NCBI RefSeq assembly: GCF_037102585.1
Contig: NW_027043832.1
Coordinates: 39,137 to 103,136 of the forward strand
DNA: 64,000 nt
Direction: 5' to 3'
DNA from: Saccharomycopsis crataegensis
Taxonomy: Eukaryota > Ascomycota > Saccharomycetes > Ascoideales > Saccharomycopsidaceae
Shown piece after piece: positions 50,616 to 58,742 of the stretch (its first letter is position 1; every line of letters begins with the position of its first letter). The notes under the pieces were generated by a model. It was not told the origin of the DNA. It saw only the letters and a program-made list of their open reading frames with translations, and did no database searches. A program made the position numbers and the translations under genes.

Positions 50616-53600
50616 GCCGACACAACCCAGAGCCCGTTGTGTTGGCTAGTATTACCACTACTGCTGACCCTCTCAACCTACCCCTCATTACTATGAATGT
50701 TAAGGTAGGTTCAATCAATGTAACCGCCCTATTAGACTGTGGCGCAACTGCTAATTACATTAAAAAGAGCACCATGGAAAAGTTAGGACTACAAGAAATT
50801 CCGTTAAAGAGAAGTCGTCGGGTGTTTGACGCCTTTGGGAAGCCACATGAACGGTTGGCTTATTGGTCCAATGTTGACATGTGTATATCACGCAATACAT
50901 GTCAGATCGATTACAACTTCAGAGGGTTCGTCACCCAGAACGTAGATCAGGAAGTCATTTTAGGACTCCCTTTTTTTATACAATTTTATCAGGAATTGTT
51001 ACCATTATTTCAAGAAATTAAAGAGAACAAAAATCAAACCAATAACCTGCTTACTCTAAATCTCCTATCAGCTGAGGAGACTAACCGGCTCTTAAAGAGT
51101 AAGTCAACTGAATGTTATTTGGCTTTGGTCAAAATGGTCGCGGATGACCACGTGACTACAGAACAAGAAAAAGTTCGAACTACAAAAGAAGAAGAAATTT
51201 TTAAACAATATGCAGACGTTTTCCAATTGAAGTTACCAGAAGGAGGATCTAACTTCACCAGAGTCAAACACGAGATACATGTGTTGAGCGACTCCAAGGC
51301 ACCATTCAAAGCTCCATACCGACTCTCACCTCAAGATCGAGCCGAGCTCAAGACGCAGATTAATGAACTACTCCGGCAAAAGTTAATATTTCCGGTTGCG
51401 TCTCCTTATGGAGCCCCAGTGCTTTTTGTTAAGAAGAAGGACGGAACGAAACGGCTCTGTGTGGATTACCGAGGCTTAAATGAGATAACTATCAAGTCAA
51501 GATTTCCACTACCAAGAATAGATGACCTACTCGACCTCATCAAGAACGCCAAAATATTTTCCAAGCTTGATTTGGTTTCCGGTTATCATCAAATCGCCAT
51601 CAGCCCAGCTGATCGGCACAAAACCGCCATGGTCACGCCGTTTGGCCAATACGGTTGGAATTGTATGCCGTTTGGCCTCACGAATGCTCCTGCCACGTTC
51701 CAACTGGCTATGAATGAATTACTTTTACCGCTTGAAGAATTTTGCGTCGTCTACTTAGACGACGTATTGATTTTCAGCACAAGTGAGGCCGAGCATCGTA
51801 AGCATATTGATGTTGTGATATCTACCCTCCAAAAAGCTGGTTTAATTATTAGCAAACGCAAATCAGAATTCTTTTTGGCTAAAGTCTCGTTCCTTGGTTA
51901 CCAGATCGATGCCGCCGGTGTTCATGTGGAGCCTGGGAAAATTGAAGCTATCCAACGATTTACGGTATCCACCCCGGAAGAAGCTCATTCTTTTATAGGA
52001 TTAGCCAGTTATTACCGCCGTTTTATTGAGCACTTTGCCGAATTAGCCCGCCCTGTCCATCAATATGTCAACGGGAAGATAGAATACAGTGACGAGGTAA
52101 AGAACGCGGTTGGCGAGTTAAAGCGGAAATTGATTTCTGCTCCGGTCCTTATGAATTTCGACAGTACCAAGCCACTCCGAGTCACAACCGACGCCTCTGG
52201 TTTTACTTTAGGCGCCGTGTTGGAACATGTGGCCCCGAATGGAAAAACAGAGGGTGTGGTGGCCTACTTTTCGAAGGGCCTTATCGGGGCTCAACTTAGG
52301 TACCCAGTCAGGGAGAAGGAACTTTTAGCCATCATTGAGTCATTGAAGAAGTGGCGTCACTACCTCGTCGCTCCATTTGAAGTGGTAACTGACCATCATT
52401 CCCTCACCTACCTCAATTCCGCCAAGAATGAAGGCAATCAAAGATTGCTCAGATGGCAAGATTTCATTGCGGACTTTAACTTTACGGTGAAATACCGTCC
52501 CGGAGTTACCAATAAAGCTGCTGATGCTTTATCGCGAATGAAAATCAATGCCATGACTATTGACTCGGTTGGTGAAGACGAATATAAGGCTGATGCTTAT
52601 TTTTCCGAAGTATGGAAGGTCCTTGACGGGGAATTGGAGTGTCCGAAAGAACTAAAATCCATTATTCAACGGTATCAGTTTGCTGAGTTGGCAGGACGCC
52701 GACAAATCATTTACCAAATGACTCCGATTGACAAACCCCGGCTTTGTGTGCCTGGAGGGAAAACCAGATACCGGTTATTGCAAGGCGTCCACACGGCCGA
52801 GGCTGCGCTTCATATGGGTACGACCAAGATGCTATATCAGTTACAGGAGAGTGGGTTCTACTGGCCTAAGATGCTTAAGACTATTGCCCTGTTTGTCAAG
52901 AAGTGTGATATTTGTACGAAGGTAAAACCCACGAATAGACGCCCGGAGGGAATGCTACAAACCCCAACGATTCCTGCCCAGAGATGGTCTAACCTTACTA
53001 TGGATTTTATAACAGGTTTTACTCCGAGCCGCGGTTTCGATTCAATATTCGTGGTGGTGGATAGACTTACCAAAAGAGCAGTGTTCGTGCCTCATAAGAA
53101 AACCGATGATGCCGAAGCGGTTGCTAATTTATTTATGGATTATGTTGTCCGAGACCATGGCCTTCCAATGTCCATCATTTCTGATCGAGACCCACTCTTC
53201 ATCAGTCACATGTGGAAGACCCTTACCAAAATGTTAGGTGTTTCCCAGGATCTCTCCACCTCTGGCCACCCCGAGACAGATGGCCAGACCGAACGACTCA
53301 ACAGGGTATTGGTTCAATTGATGAGAACGTTGGCTGCTTCTCACGCGATTGAATGGGCTAAGTACTTGGGCATGGCACAGTTTGCCTACAACTCTCAGTA
53401 CCAACTGGCTATTAGAACCACACCGTTTTTTGCTGATTTGGGCTATCATCCAAGATATTGGCAAATCATTCATGATATTCCATTGGCCACCGCGATTGGT
53501 GATGACTCTATGATTGGGGGGTACGAATTTGTTCATCGGCAAGAAAGGATCTTGGAATCAATTCAAGTACAATTAGCCGATACTCAAAAGGAGACAACAG

Positions 53601-54079
53601 CGAAGGTGAATAGAAAACGCTCCGACGTGGAATATAAGGAAGGAGAATATGTGTTATTACACCGCCACGCGTTCAGAACAGCCCGAACTAGCAAGCAAAA
53701 GTTCTTACCGCCATTCCAAGGTCCGTATAAAATCGTCAAGGTACTAAATAACACCGCCTTCCAAATCCAAGTCTCAAGCAGGAAGATAATTACTGCCAAT
53801 ATACAATGGGTGAGGAAATATCACGCTATCCACATGATACTACCAGAAGTGGAAAGCGACCCGTGGTACAAGGAAAACATATCGGAAATCCAAATGATTG
53901 TTGATCTCGAAAAGGACTACGCCCTTGTCATGTACCCAGGGAAGGCAGACCCAGTGCCTGTCCCCGAAACTTGGATCCGTTTAATTCCTCATGAGAAACG
54001 GATTACACTCCTCGACGAGCTTGATGACTTTTTGGCTAACAATAATGATCGAGACGACTCATTCTCCGAGGGGGGATAA
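50597..54079 (+). CDS. G2 Pol (protease, RT, RNase H, integrase), made by -1 frameshift
   Basis: The frame opens at 50597 with no early ATG, as expected for frameshifted expression. Counting from the GTG at 50639: protease LLDCGATAN near 33, RT with KLDLVSGYHQI near 307 and YLDD near 372, RNase H TTDASG near 516, integrase zinc region from about 718 to CDIC near 757, catalytic Asp near 787 and 849 and Glu near 886, and a C-terminal PFQGPYKIVKV module near 1025. Gypsy domain order. No stop or frameshift seen. Ends at TAA overlapping the polypurine tract GAGGGGGGATAA. Confidence 0.96.
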   Translation, partial: RAKKLVSRHNPEPVVLASITTTADPLNLPLITMNVKVGSINVTALLDCGATANYIKKSTMEKLGLQEIPLKRSRRVFDAFGKPHERLAYWSNVDMCISRNTCQIDYNFRGFVTQNVDQEVILGLPFFIQFYQELLPLFQEIKENKNQTNNLLTLNLLSAEETNRLLKSKSTECYLALVKMVADDHVTTEQEKVRTTKEEEIFKQYADVFQLKLPEGGSNFTRVKHEIHVLSDSKAPFKAPYRLSPQDRAELKTQINELLRQKLIFPVASPYGAPVLFVKKKDGTKRLCVDYRGLNEITIKSRFPLPRIDDLLDLIKNAKIFSKLDLVSGYHQIAISPADRHKTAMVTPFGQYGWNCMPFGLTNAPATFQLAMNELLLPLEEFCVVYLDDVLIFSTSEAEHRKHIDVVISTLQKAGLIISKRKSEFFLAKVSFLGYQIDAAGVHVEPGKIEAIQRFTVSTPEEAHSFIGLASYYRRFIEHFAELARPVHQYVNGKIEYSDEVKNAVGELKRKLISAPVLMNFDSTKPLRVTTDASGFTLGAVLEHVAPNGKTEGVVAYFSKGLIGAQLRYPVREKELLAIIESLKKWRHYLVAPFEVVTDHHSLTYLNSAKNEGNQRLLRWQDFIADFNFTVKYRPGVTNKAADALSRMKINAMTIDSVGEDEYKADAYFSEVWKVLDGELECPKELKSIIQRYQFAELAGRRQIIYQMTPIDKPRLCVPGGKTRYRLLQGVHTAEAALHMGTTKMLYQLQESGFYWPKMLKTIALFVKKCDICTKVKPTNRRPEGMLQTPTIPAQRWSNLTMDFITGFTPSRGFDSIFVVVDRLTKRAVFVPHKKTDDAEAVANLFMDYVVRDHGLPMSIISDRDPLFISHMWKTLTKMLGVSQDLSTSGHPETDGQTERLNRVLVQLMRTLAASHAIEWAKYLGMAQFAYNSQYQLAIRTTPFFADLGYHPRYWQIIHDIPLATAIGDDSMIGGYEFVHRQERILESIQVQLADTQKETTAKVNRKRSDVEYKEGEYVLLHRHAFRTARTSKQKFLPPFQGPYKIVKVLNNTAFQIQVSSRKIITANIQWVRKYHAIHMILPEVESDPWYKENISEIQMIVDLEKDYALVMYPGKADPVPVPETWIRLIPHEKRITLLDELDDFLANNNDRDDSFSEGG
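50603..50646 (+). promoter_or_regulatory. -1 ribosomal frameshift signal between G2 gag and pol
   Basis: Slippery heptamer A AAA AAC in the gag frame (50603-50609), a 6-nt spacer, then an 11-bp stem GCCGACACAAC/GTTGTGTTGGC (50616-50626 with 50636-50646, one G-T pair) enclosing a 9-nt loop. The pol frame is exactly -1 to gag and opens after a TGA at 50594-50596, so the overlap is 19 nt and contains the heptamer. Confidence 0.93.
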
Positions 54080-54408
54080 TGTTATATTATTGGATCATGG
54101 TTGGGTTGAGTCCTGGTTACCAACGGTATGGTACCATACGAAACCATGATCTGCATTACCTCATCGAGGTATCACTTTATGTCCCACCGCTTATCTCTTA
54201 TCCTTGTCGTATCGCCTTATGTTTAGCCTTTTATTCCCAGAACGGGTCCAACACCCCATTATTAGTTTCAATCATTTTATTTATTTAAGGATTCAACATT
54301 CCTCTTGTTTTCACCTTTATTTAGTTTAAGAGAAGGATCATCTTTGTGATCACCTAATTTGAATCTTCTTGGTCGAGAACAATCATCGACAAGAAGCAGA
54401 GTGTAACA
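54080..54408 (+). repeat. 3' LTR of G2 (329 bp)
   Basis: Same sequence as the 5' LTR by eye. Its end is 10 bp upstream of tRNA-Ile. Confidence 0.95.
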
Positions 54409-54418
54409 AAACAAAAGA

Positions 54419-54534
54419 GCTCTTGTGGCGCAGTGGGTAGCGCATCGTGCTTATAATGTCTTTCTGGGCTTTATATCAAGGTCACAATCGTGTGGGGAAC
54501 GCGATGGTCACGAGTTCGAACCTCGTCTGGAGCA
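54419..54534 (+). tRNA. tRNA-Ile(TAT) with 43-bp intron
   Basis: Exons 54419-54455 and 54499-54534. Anticodon stem TCGTG/CGCGA (one G-T pair), loop CTTATA|A. D arm TGGCGCAGTGGGTAGCGC and box B AGTTCGAACCT fit. The acceptor stem has a T-T mismatch. A seven-T terminator follows. In yeast this minor isoleucine tRNA also carries an intron. Confidence 0.95.
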
Positions 54535-54599
54535 TTTTTTTGGCAACTTACTGTCCGAGTTTATATGAAAATTGACCATACCACCCATGTGGTTAGTTA

Positions 54600-56891
54600 C
54601 AGTGTTTTCATTTTTTATTCGTACCAACCACCGGAAATGTTCATACCAGTGGCAAAAAATAATTCATACCGACCCCCGGTATTTTTCGTACCACCGCAGC
54701 GGGATTTATTCAGACCATCTAAGAAAAATAGTTCATACTATTGCACTTTAATTATTCATACCAACAGTATATAAAATTCATATTAATTCCTTTCTTTTTT
54801 TTATGTGACTGGCTCTATAAGCCTTTTAAGCTACTCAGTTTAATCAAATTATACTCATTTTTTCCATAATTCTGTGCTACTTTCTATAAAACCGGATATC
54901 TATAATAATATCAATAATATCACGTGATTACGGTTTTCAAGAAATGGGAACGAATGTATGGTAGGAGCTGTTCTCCATTTAAGATGATGAATTCCCACTT
55001 TTGACATTCAATTCGGTCTTTATATGATCACCAGATTACTTACAAAAAAAAGCATAAGATTTTACCATCAAAACTAAGTATGGACTTGAAAGCCAAGCTA
55101 CTAACTGATGGGTATGTTGATGGCCTAGGTAATAGATTCTATGCTGAACCCAGTGAAATGACTTTAGAGTCTGAAATAGCACCAGTTGAAGCTTGCTTTA
55201 GTTACAGTGACTATAAGCATTTTGAAAAACCAGGTATCATGGATATCATGGAAATTGATCCTATTTTCGAAGAAGAAGAAAATGCCGAGATGGAAATTGA
55301 AATGAAAGAACGAAGATATAGAGGTTCGTACCGGTATTATAATCAAGCTGTCAAACAAAGATTTTGGCACTTGGTCATGGAAGAAGGTGTATCAGCTTAC
55401 AAGGCTGCAAAATTAGAAGATATACCTTTGCAAACTGCTTACACATGGAAAAGAAAGTGGAACAAAATACTTGTCAATGAATTAAATGGCATCTCGAAGC
55501 CAATAAAGAAAAGAGGTCGTAAACCCCTTCTCACTGATGAACATAAGGAATTCCTTCAAAAATTGATAAAGGAAGATGCTACAGTGACTCTCGATTTTAT
55601 GTTGGAGAGACTCAAGAAAGCCTTCACAAATTTAAGAGCCAAGGCTACAACAATCTATAACTTTGTAACCAAGGTCTGTAAGCTAAGTCTCAAACGTATT
55701 TCTAAATGGGCTTTGAGAAGAAGTCTGGAGGAATTGAAGAAACAGAGACTCGAGTGGGCAGAGAAGTATAAAGACAAGCTCGACTTTAGTCAAAACTGTA
55801 TTTTCATCGACGAAGCAGGTTTCAATATCAGTATGCGGCGTGAGTATGGATGGTCTGCTGTGGGTGAAAAAGCAGTTCTTACTGTTCCCGTAACCAGAGG
55901 GCTTAATATTTCGTTCATTGGGGCAATTTCTGTCAAAGGTTGTATTGAATTAAAGGTCAGAACTCCAATGGCTACATCCAATAAGAAGAGAAAACTTGAT
56001 TCAGAAACGACCATTGACAAAGTGAGTAAAGGTACTACAGCTAATCACTTCTACAGTTTTGTAAAGTCAGTGATCCAGCAAATAGAAAATAACGAGGAGC
56101 TCAAAGGTATGAAATATTTGATCCTTGATAATGCTGCCATTCATAAACGACGTGATCTTCAGTTACTAGTGGCACTGAGTGGCTTGGAACTTGTGTTTTT
56201 ACCTCCTTATTCTCCAGGGTTGAATGCTATAGAAGAATTCTGGTCAGTATGTAAGAGTAAAGTCAAAAGATCAAACTTGAGCAAGAAGGAGCAATTAACT
56301 CCAAGGGTGAAAGAAGCCACAGAAAATATTTCCCTTGATAGTTACAAGGGATTCTGCAGACATGCTTCTAGACATATTGATCTCTGTTTACAACAGCAGC
56401 TCTTTTGAAAACAAATACCAAAGATGAAGAAAAAAAATTAGAAAACAAAATACAGAAAACAAACCAAAAAAAAAAAAGTAAAAACTATAAAAAAAATTAC
56501 ATAAAGACGCAACAAAGCTCCAAAACAAATTAATGAAAATTTAAAATTTTAAGGAAGGACGAAACCACACCAAAATTTGGTTATGAGCCTTTGAAATGGT
56601 AAATGAGTATTGCAAAGGGGCTTTATTGGGTGTGCGGGTCCCCTGTAACATGTTTAATAATATCAAAGATAAAATATTAATGAAAGCATAAGAATTTTAT
56701 GCATTTAGTATGAATTTTGTATTCTGTTGGTATGAATAATTAAAGTGCAATAGTATGAACTATTTTTCTTAGATGGTCTGAATAAATCCCGCTGCGGTGG
56801 TACGAAAAATACCGGGGGTCGGTATGAATTATTTTTTGCCACTGGTATGAACATTTCCGGTGGTTGGTACGAATAAAAAATGAAAACACTG
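54600..56891 (+). mobile_element. Tc1/IS630-type DNA transposon M3, intact
   Basis: 2,292 bp, TA duplication at 54598-54599 and 56892-56893, inverted repeats of about 183 bp (54600-54782 and 56709-56891) starting CAGTGTTTTCATT. Each inverted repeat holds eight copies of a TTCRTACC-like motif spaced 22-24 bp. Of the three copies only this one has an undamaged transposase gene. Confidence 0.96.
55080..56408 (+). CDS. M3 transposase, DD34E type, intact
   Basis: 442 residues. An acidic N-terminal region is followed by a DNA-binding part with helix-turn-helix character (about 85-210: YNQAVKQRFW, AYTWKRKW, KKRGRKPL), then the catalytic domain: Asp in FIDEAGF near 242, Asp in LILDNAAIH near 350, Glu in NAIEEFW near 385, with 34 residues between the last two, and the family motif LPPYSPGLN. 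It cuts and rejoins the element at TA sites. The start is the first ATG after the left repeat; all three copies share it. It could mobilise M1 and M2, whose ends are intact. Confidence 0.95.
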   Translation: MDLKAKLLTDGYVDGLGNRFYAEPSEMTLESEIAPVEACFSYSDYKHFEKPGIMDIMEIDPIFEEEENAEMEIEMKERRYRGSYRYYNQAVKQRFWHLVMEEGVSAYKAAKLEDIPLQTAYTWKRKWNKILVNELNGISKPIKKRGRKPLLTDEHKEFLQKLIKEDATVTLDFMLERLKKAFTNLRAKATTIYNFVTKVCKLSLKRISKWALRRSLEELKKQRLEWAEKYKDKLDFSQNCIFIDEAGFNISMRREYGWSAVGEKAVLTVPVTRGLNISFIGAISVKGCIELKVRTPMATSNKKRKLDSETTIDKVSKGTTANHFYSFVKSVIQQIENNEELKGMKYLILDNAAIHKRRDLQLLVALSGLELVFLPPYSPGLNAIEEFWSVCKSKVKRSNLSKKEQLTPRVKEATENISLDSYKGFCRHASRHIDLCLQQQLF

Positions 56892-57047
56892 TACCCTCTT
56901 TTAAATCAGCCTAGATCTATCTATAAAAGCTGACGGTGTAAATATTTTCCATGTTTATAGTTTTCACTAATAAAACATCTAGATTCACATAGCAAACTCT
57001 CTAATACTATTACTAATAGAGAGTTTGTTTGGGAAAAAAAAAAAAAG

Positions 57048-57238
57048 TCCAGAAAAATCTGTGAGAGGCACCCCCAAATAATGCGTGAAGGAGGAGAATT
57101 TTATACCATGATGGGGGATCAAAGGCAGAGTGCTGGCTGACCCTTTGTTCCATGTTGTCGGCTAGATGGTGAAGTGGATGCATCATTCTACACCGCATAT
57201 TAACTGTAAAGTTCAAGCATATACTCATAAGTAAATTT
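57048..57238 (-). repeat. Dispersed repeat R7, copy 2
   Basis: About 96% identical to 31964-32156, preceded here by a 13-base A-run. The reverse-strand open frame is also kept. Confidence 0.65.
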
Positions 57239-57444
57239 TGTATGCCTTAGTTGAAAAAAGAATAGATAAATATGTAAATAAATGAAATAAATAGTGATAA
57301 AGAAATTTGATCAAATTCTTCATATGCATGAACATACTCGAATTCTTGATACTTTTGCCGGAATGAATAGCCCAAGACAGTAAAATTATTCCCGTGTATC
57401 TGTGTGTTTTTCACATTAGCAGCAAGAACTTTGATATTAGATGG
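57239..57444. other. Intergenic stretch, nothing recognised
   Basis: AT-rich, no reading frame, no second copy in the window. Confidence 0.5.
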
Positions 57445-57692
57445 TGTTGAGTTGGCAATCCAAAGTTATGTGGTTAGTCACTGTTCATGGAACCTTCTAG
57501 AACTTATGGAGCCTTCTAGAATTACATGGAACATTCTAGAGCTCATCGAGATTAATATAAATATGGGCCATGCCCCCCATAGTCTGAGTTTGTCTTTTAT
57601 ATACTTTAGATGGTTAACAAGTAAAACAAGTATAACAAGGGAATGAATATTATTGAATATTATTGTTATAATGTCTTTTGTAACTAGAGTTA
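57445..57692 (+). repeat. Copia LTR (LTR-3), 3' end missing
   Basis: Begins TGTTGAGTTGGC, three repeat units with the HSE-like core (one with GGAGCC), ends at ctagagtt, lacking the final ~15 bp. It truncates the L4 ORF on its right. Confidence 0.9.
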
Positions 57693-58182
57693 ATACATTT
57701 TTTGGGGTTTTTTGGTTTTCAGAGTTTTCAGTAACAAGATCAATAGAAACAGAAGGTTGTGAATCTCCTTGAGATTCAATGGTGGCTTGATTTGATATAT
57801 GCATGTCGACGCTAGTGTCACCTGCACTGTCAAGATTGCGATCGCAATCAACTGGAGAAACATTAATTTCCAGGGCTGGGCGGTGGGCAATATCAACATC
57901 AGAATCAGCATTAGAGGCCTCATTTATGGTATTAGATGGGGTTGCAAAGGTTTCAGCAGTACTTAAAAAAGTTTTGTCATCTTCCTCAGTGATTTCTTCG
58001 TCTGAATGTGGTTCATTTCCGTGTTTGTTTACATTTTTTTGATCGGTTGCGCTGGGATTTGCATGATCTATTTCTACGATAATATCAGAAGAAGCCAGGG
58101 TTTCTTGAGAAGGAGGATCATTTGTTGGATCAGTGGAGTAGTTGGAAGGCTTTGGAATTCTTTTGGTATTATTAATACTCAT
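57693..58182 (-). pseudogene. N-terminal part of an acidic ORF, probably ORF1 of another LINE (L4)
   Basis: About 163 codons from the ATG at 58182 to the copia LTR. Rich in Asp, Glu, Asn, Ser and Thr (EEITEEDDKTF, NADSDVDIAH), no zinc knuckle in the surviving part. Its position, immediately after an L1 poly(A) like the L3 ORF1, suggests a LINE ORF1; there is no homology I can name. Could also be a host gene start. Confidence 0.45.
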
Positions 58183-58189
58183 TTTTTTG

Positions 58190-58386
58190 TTTTTTGCCCT
58201 TTTTTTTTTTTAAAGACAAAATTCAATATATTAATTAATTATATAACTATATGTCTCATAAACTACCTAATGTAGTTTGAAAATTAAATTGTTAAGGGAA
58301 AACCATTAATGGTGAAAAACCCTATTATTGTGAGAAAATGTTTTTATGCGTTTTTAAGGTTTTTAATTGTTGTTGTTGTTTTTTTT
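58190..58386 (-). mobile_element. L1 3' UTR fragment with poly(A)
   Basis: Matches 44447-44640. Poly(A) at about 58211-58199, towards the L4 ORF. Cut on the right by the copia 5' LTR. Confidence 0.93.
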
Positions 58387-58742
58387 TGTCGAGTTGGCAA
58401 TCCAAAGTTATGTGGTTAGTCATTGTTCATGGAACCTTCTAGAACTTATGGAACCTTCTAGAACTTATGGAACCTTCTAGAACTTATGGAACCTTCTAGA
58501 ACTTATGGAACCTTCTAGAACTTATGGAACCTTCTAGAATTCCATGGAGCATTCTAGAGCTTATGGAACCTTCTAGAACACATTGAGATTAATATAAATA
58601 TGGGCCATGCCCCCATAGTCTGAGTTTGTCCTTTATATAATTTAGATAGTTAATAAGTAAAACAAGTATAACAAGGGAATAAATATTATTGAATATTATT
58701 GTTATCAATGTCTTTTGTAACTAGAGTTACAAAACTACAACA
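58387..58742 (+). repeat. Copia 5' LTR with eight 19-bp HSE-like repeats
   Basis: Begins TGTCGAGTTGGC (one base different from the 3' LTR) and ends CTACAACA. Repeat block at about 58429-58578: core GGAACCTTCTAGAAC. A TATA-like tttatataattt lies downstream (58632-58643), and a 22-bp palindrome TTTTGTAACT-AG-AGTTACAAAA near the end. Confidence 0.93.

Larger units (their letters stand above)
49444..54408 (+). mobile_element. Ty3/gypsy LTR retrotransposon G2, intact (4,965 bp)
   Basis: Two 329-bp LTRs that look identical, perfect 5-bp target duplication AAACA (49439-49443 and 54409-54413), primer-binding site, polypurine tract, intact gag and pol with a -1 frameshift signal between. Integrated 10 bp upstream of tRNA-Ile. 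It is the best candidate for an active LTR element here and a possible helper for G3, which shares its LTR family, primer site, polypurine tract and pol 3' end. Confidence 0.96.
54555..56985 (-). repeat. Dispersed repeat R6, copy split by transposon M3
   Basis: 54555-54599 and 56892-56985 rejoin at the TA to give a sequence parallel to 11040-11155 (shared gttaccctctttta, agatctatcta). It lies 3' of tRNA-Ile, as the tandem R6 lies 3' of tRNA-Val. Confidence 0.6.

Noticed and set aside
58429-58578. Regular short repeats resembling a CRISPR array
   Set aside because: Units are contiguous 19-bp copies without distinct spacers, and lie inside an LTR in a eukaryotic context.
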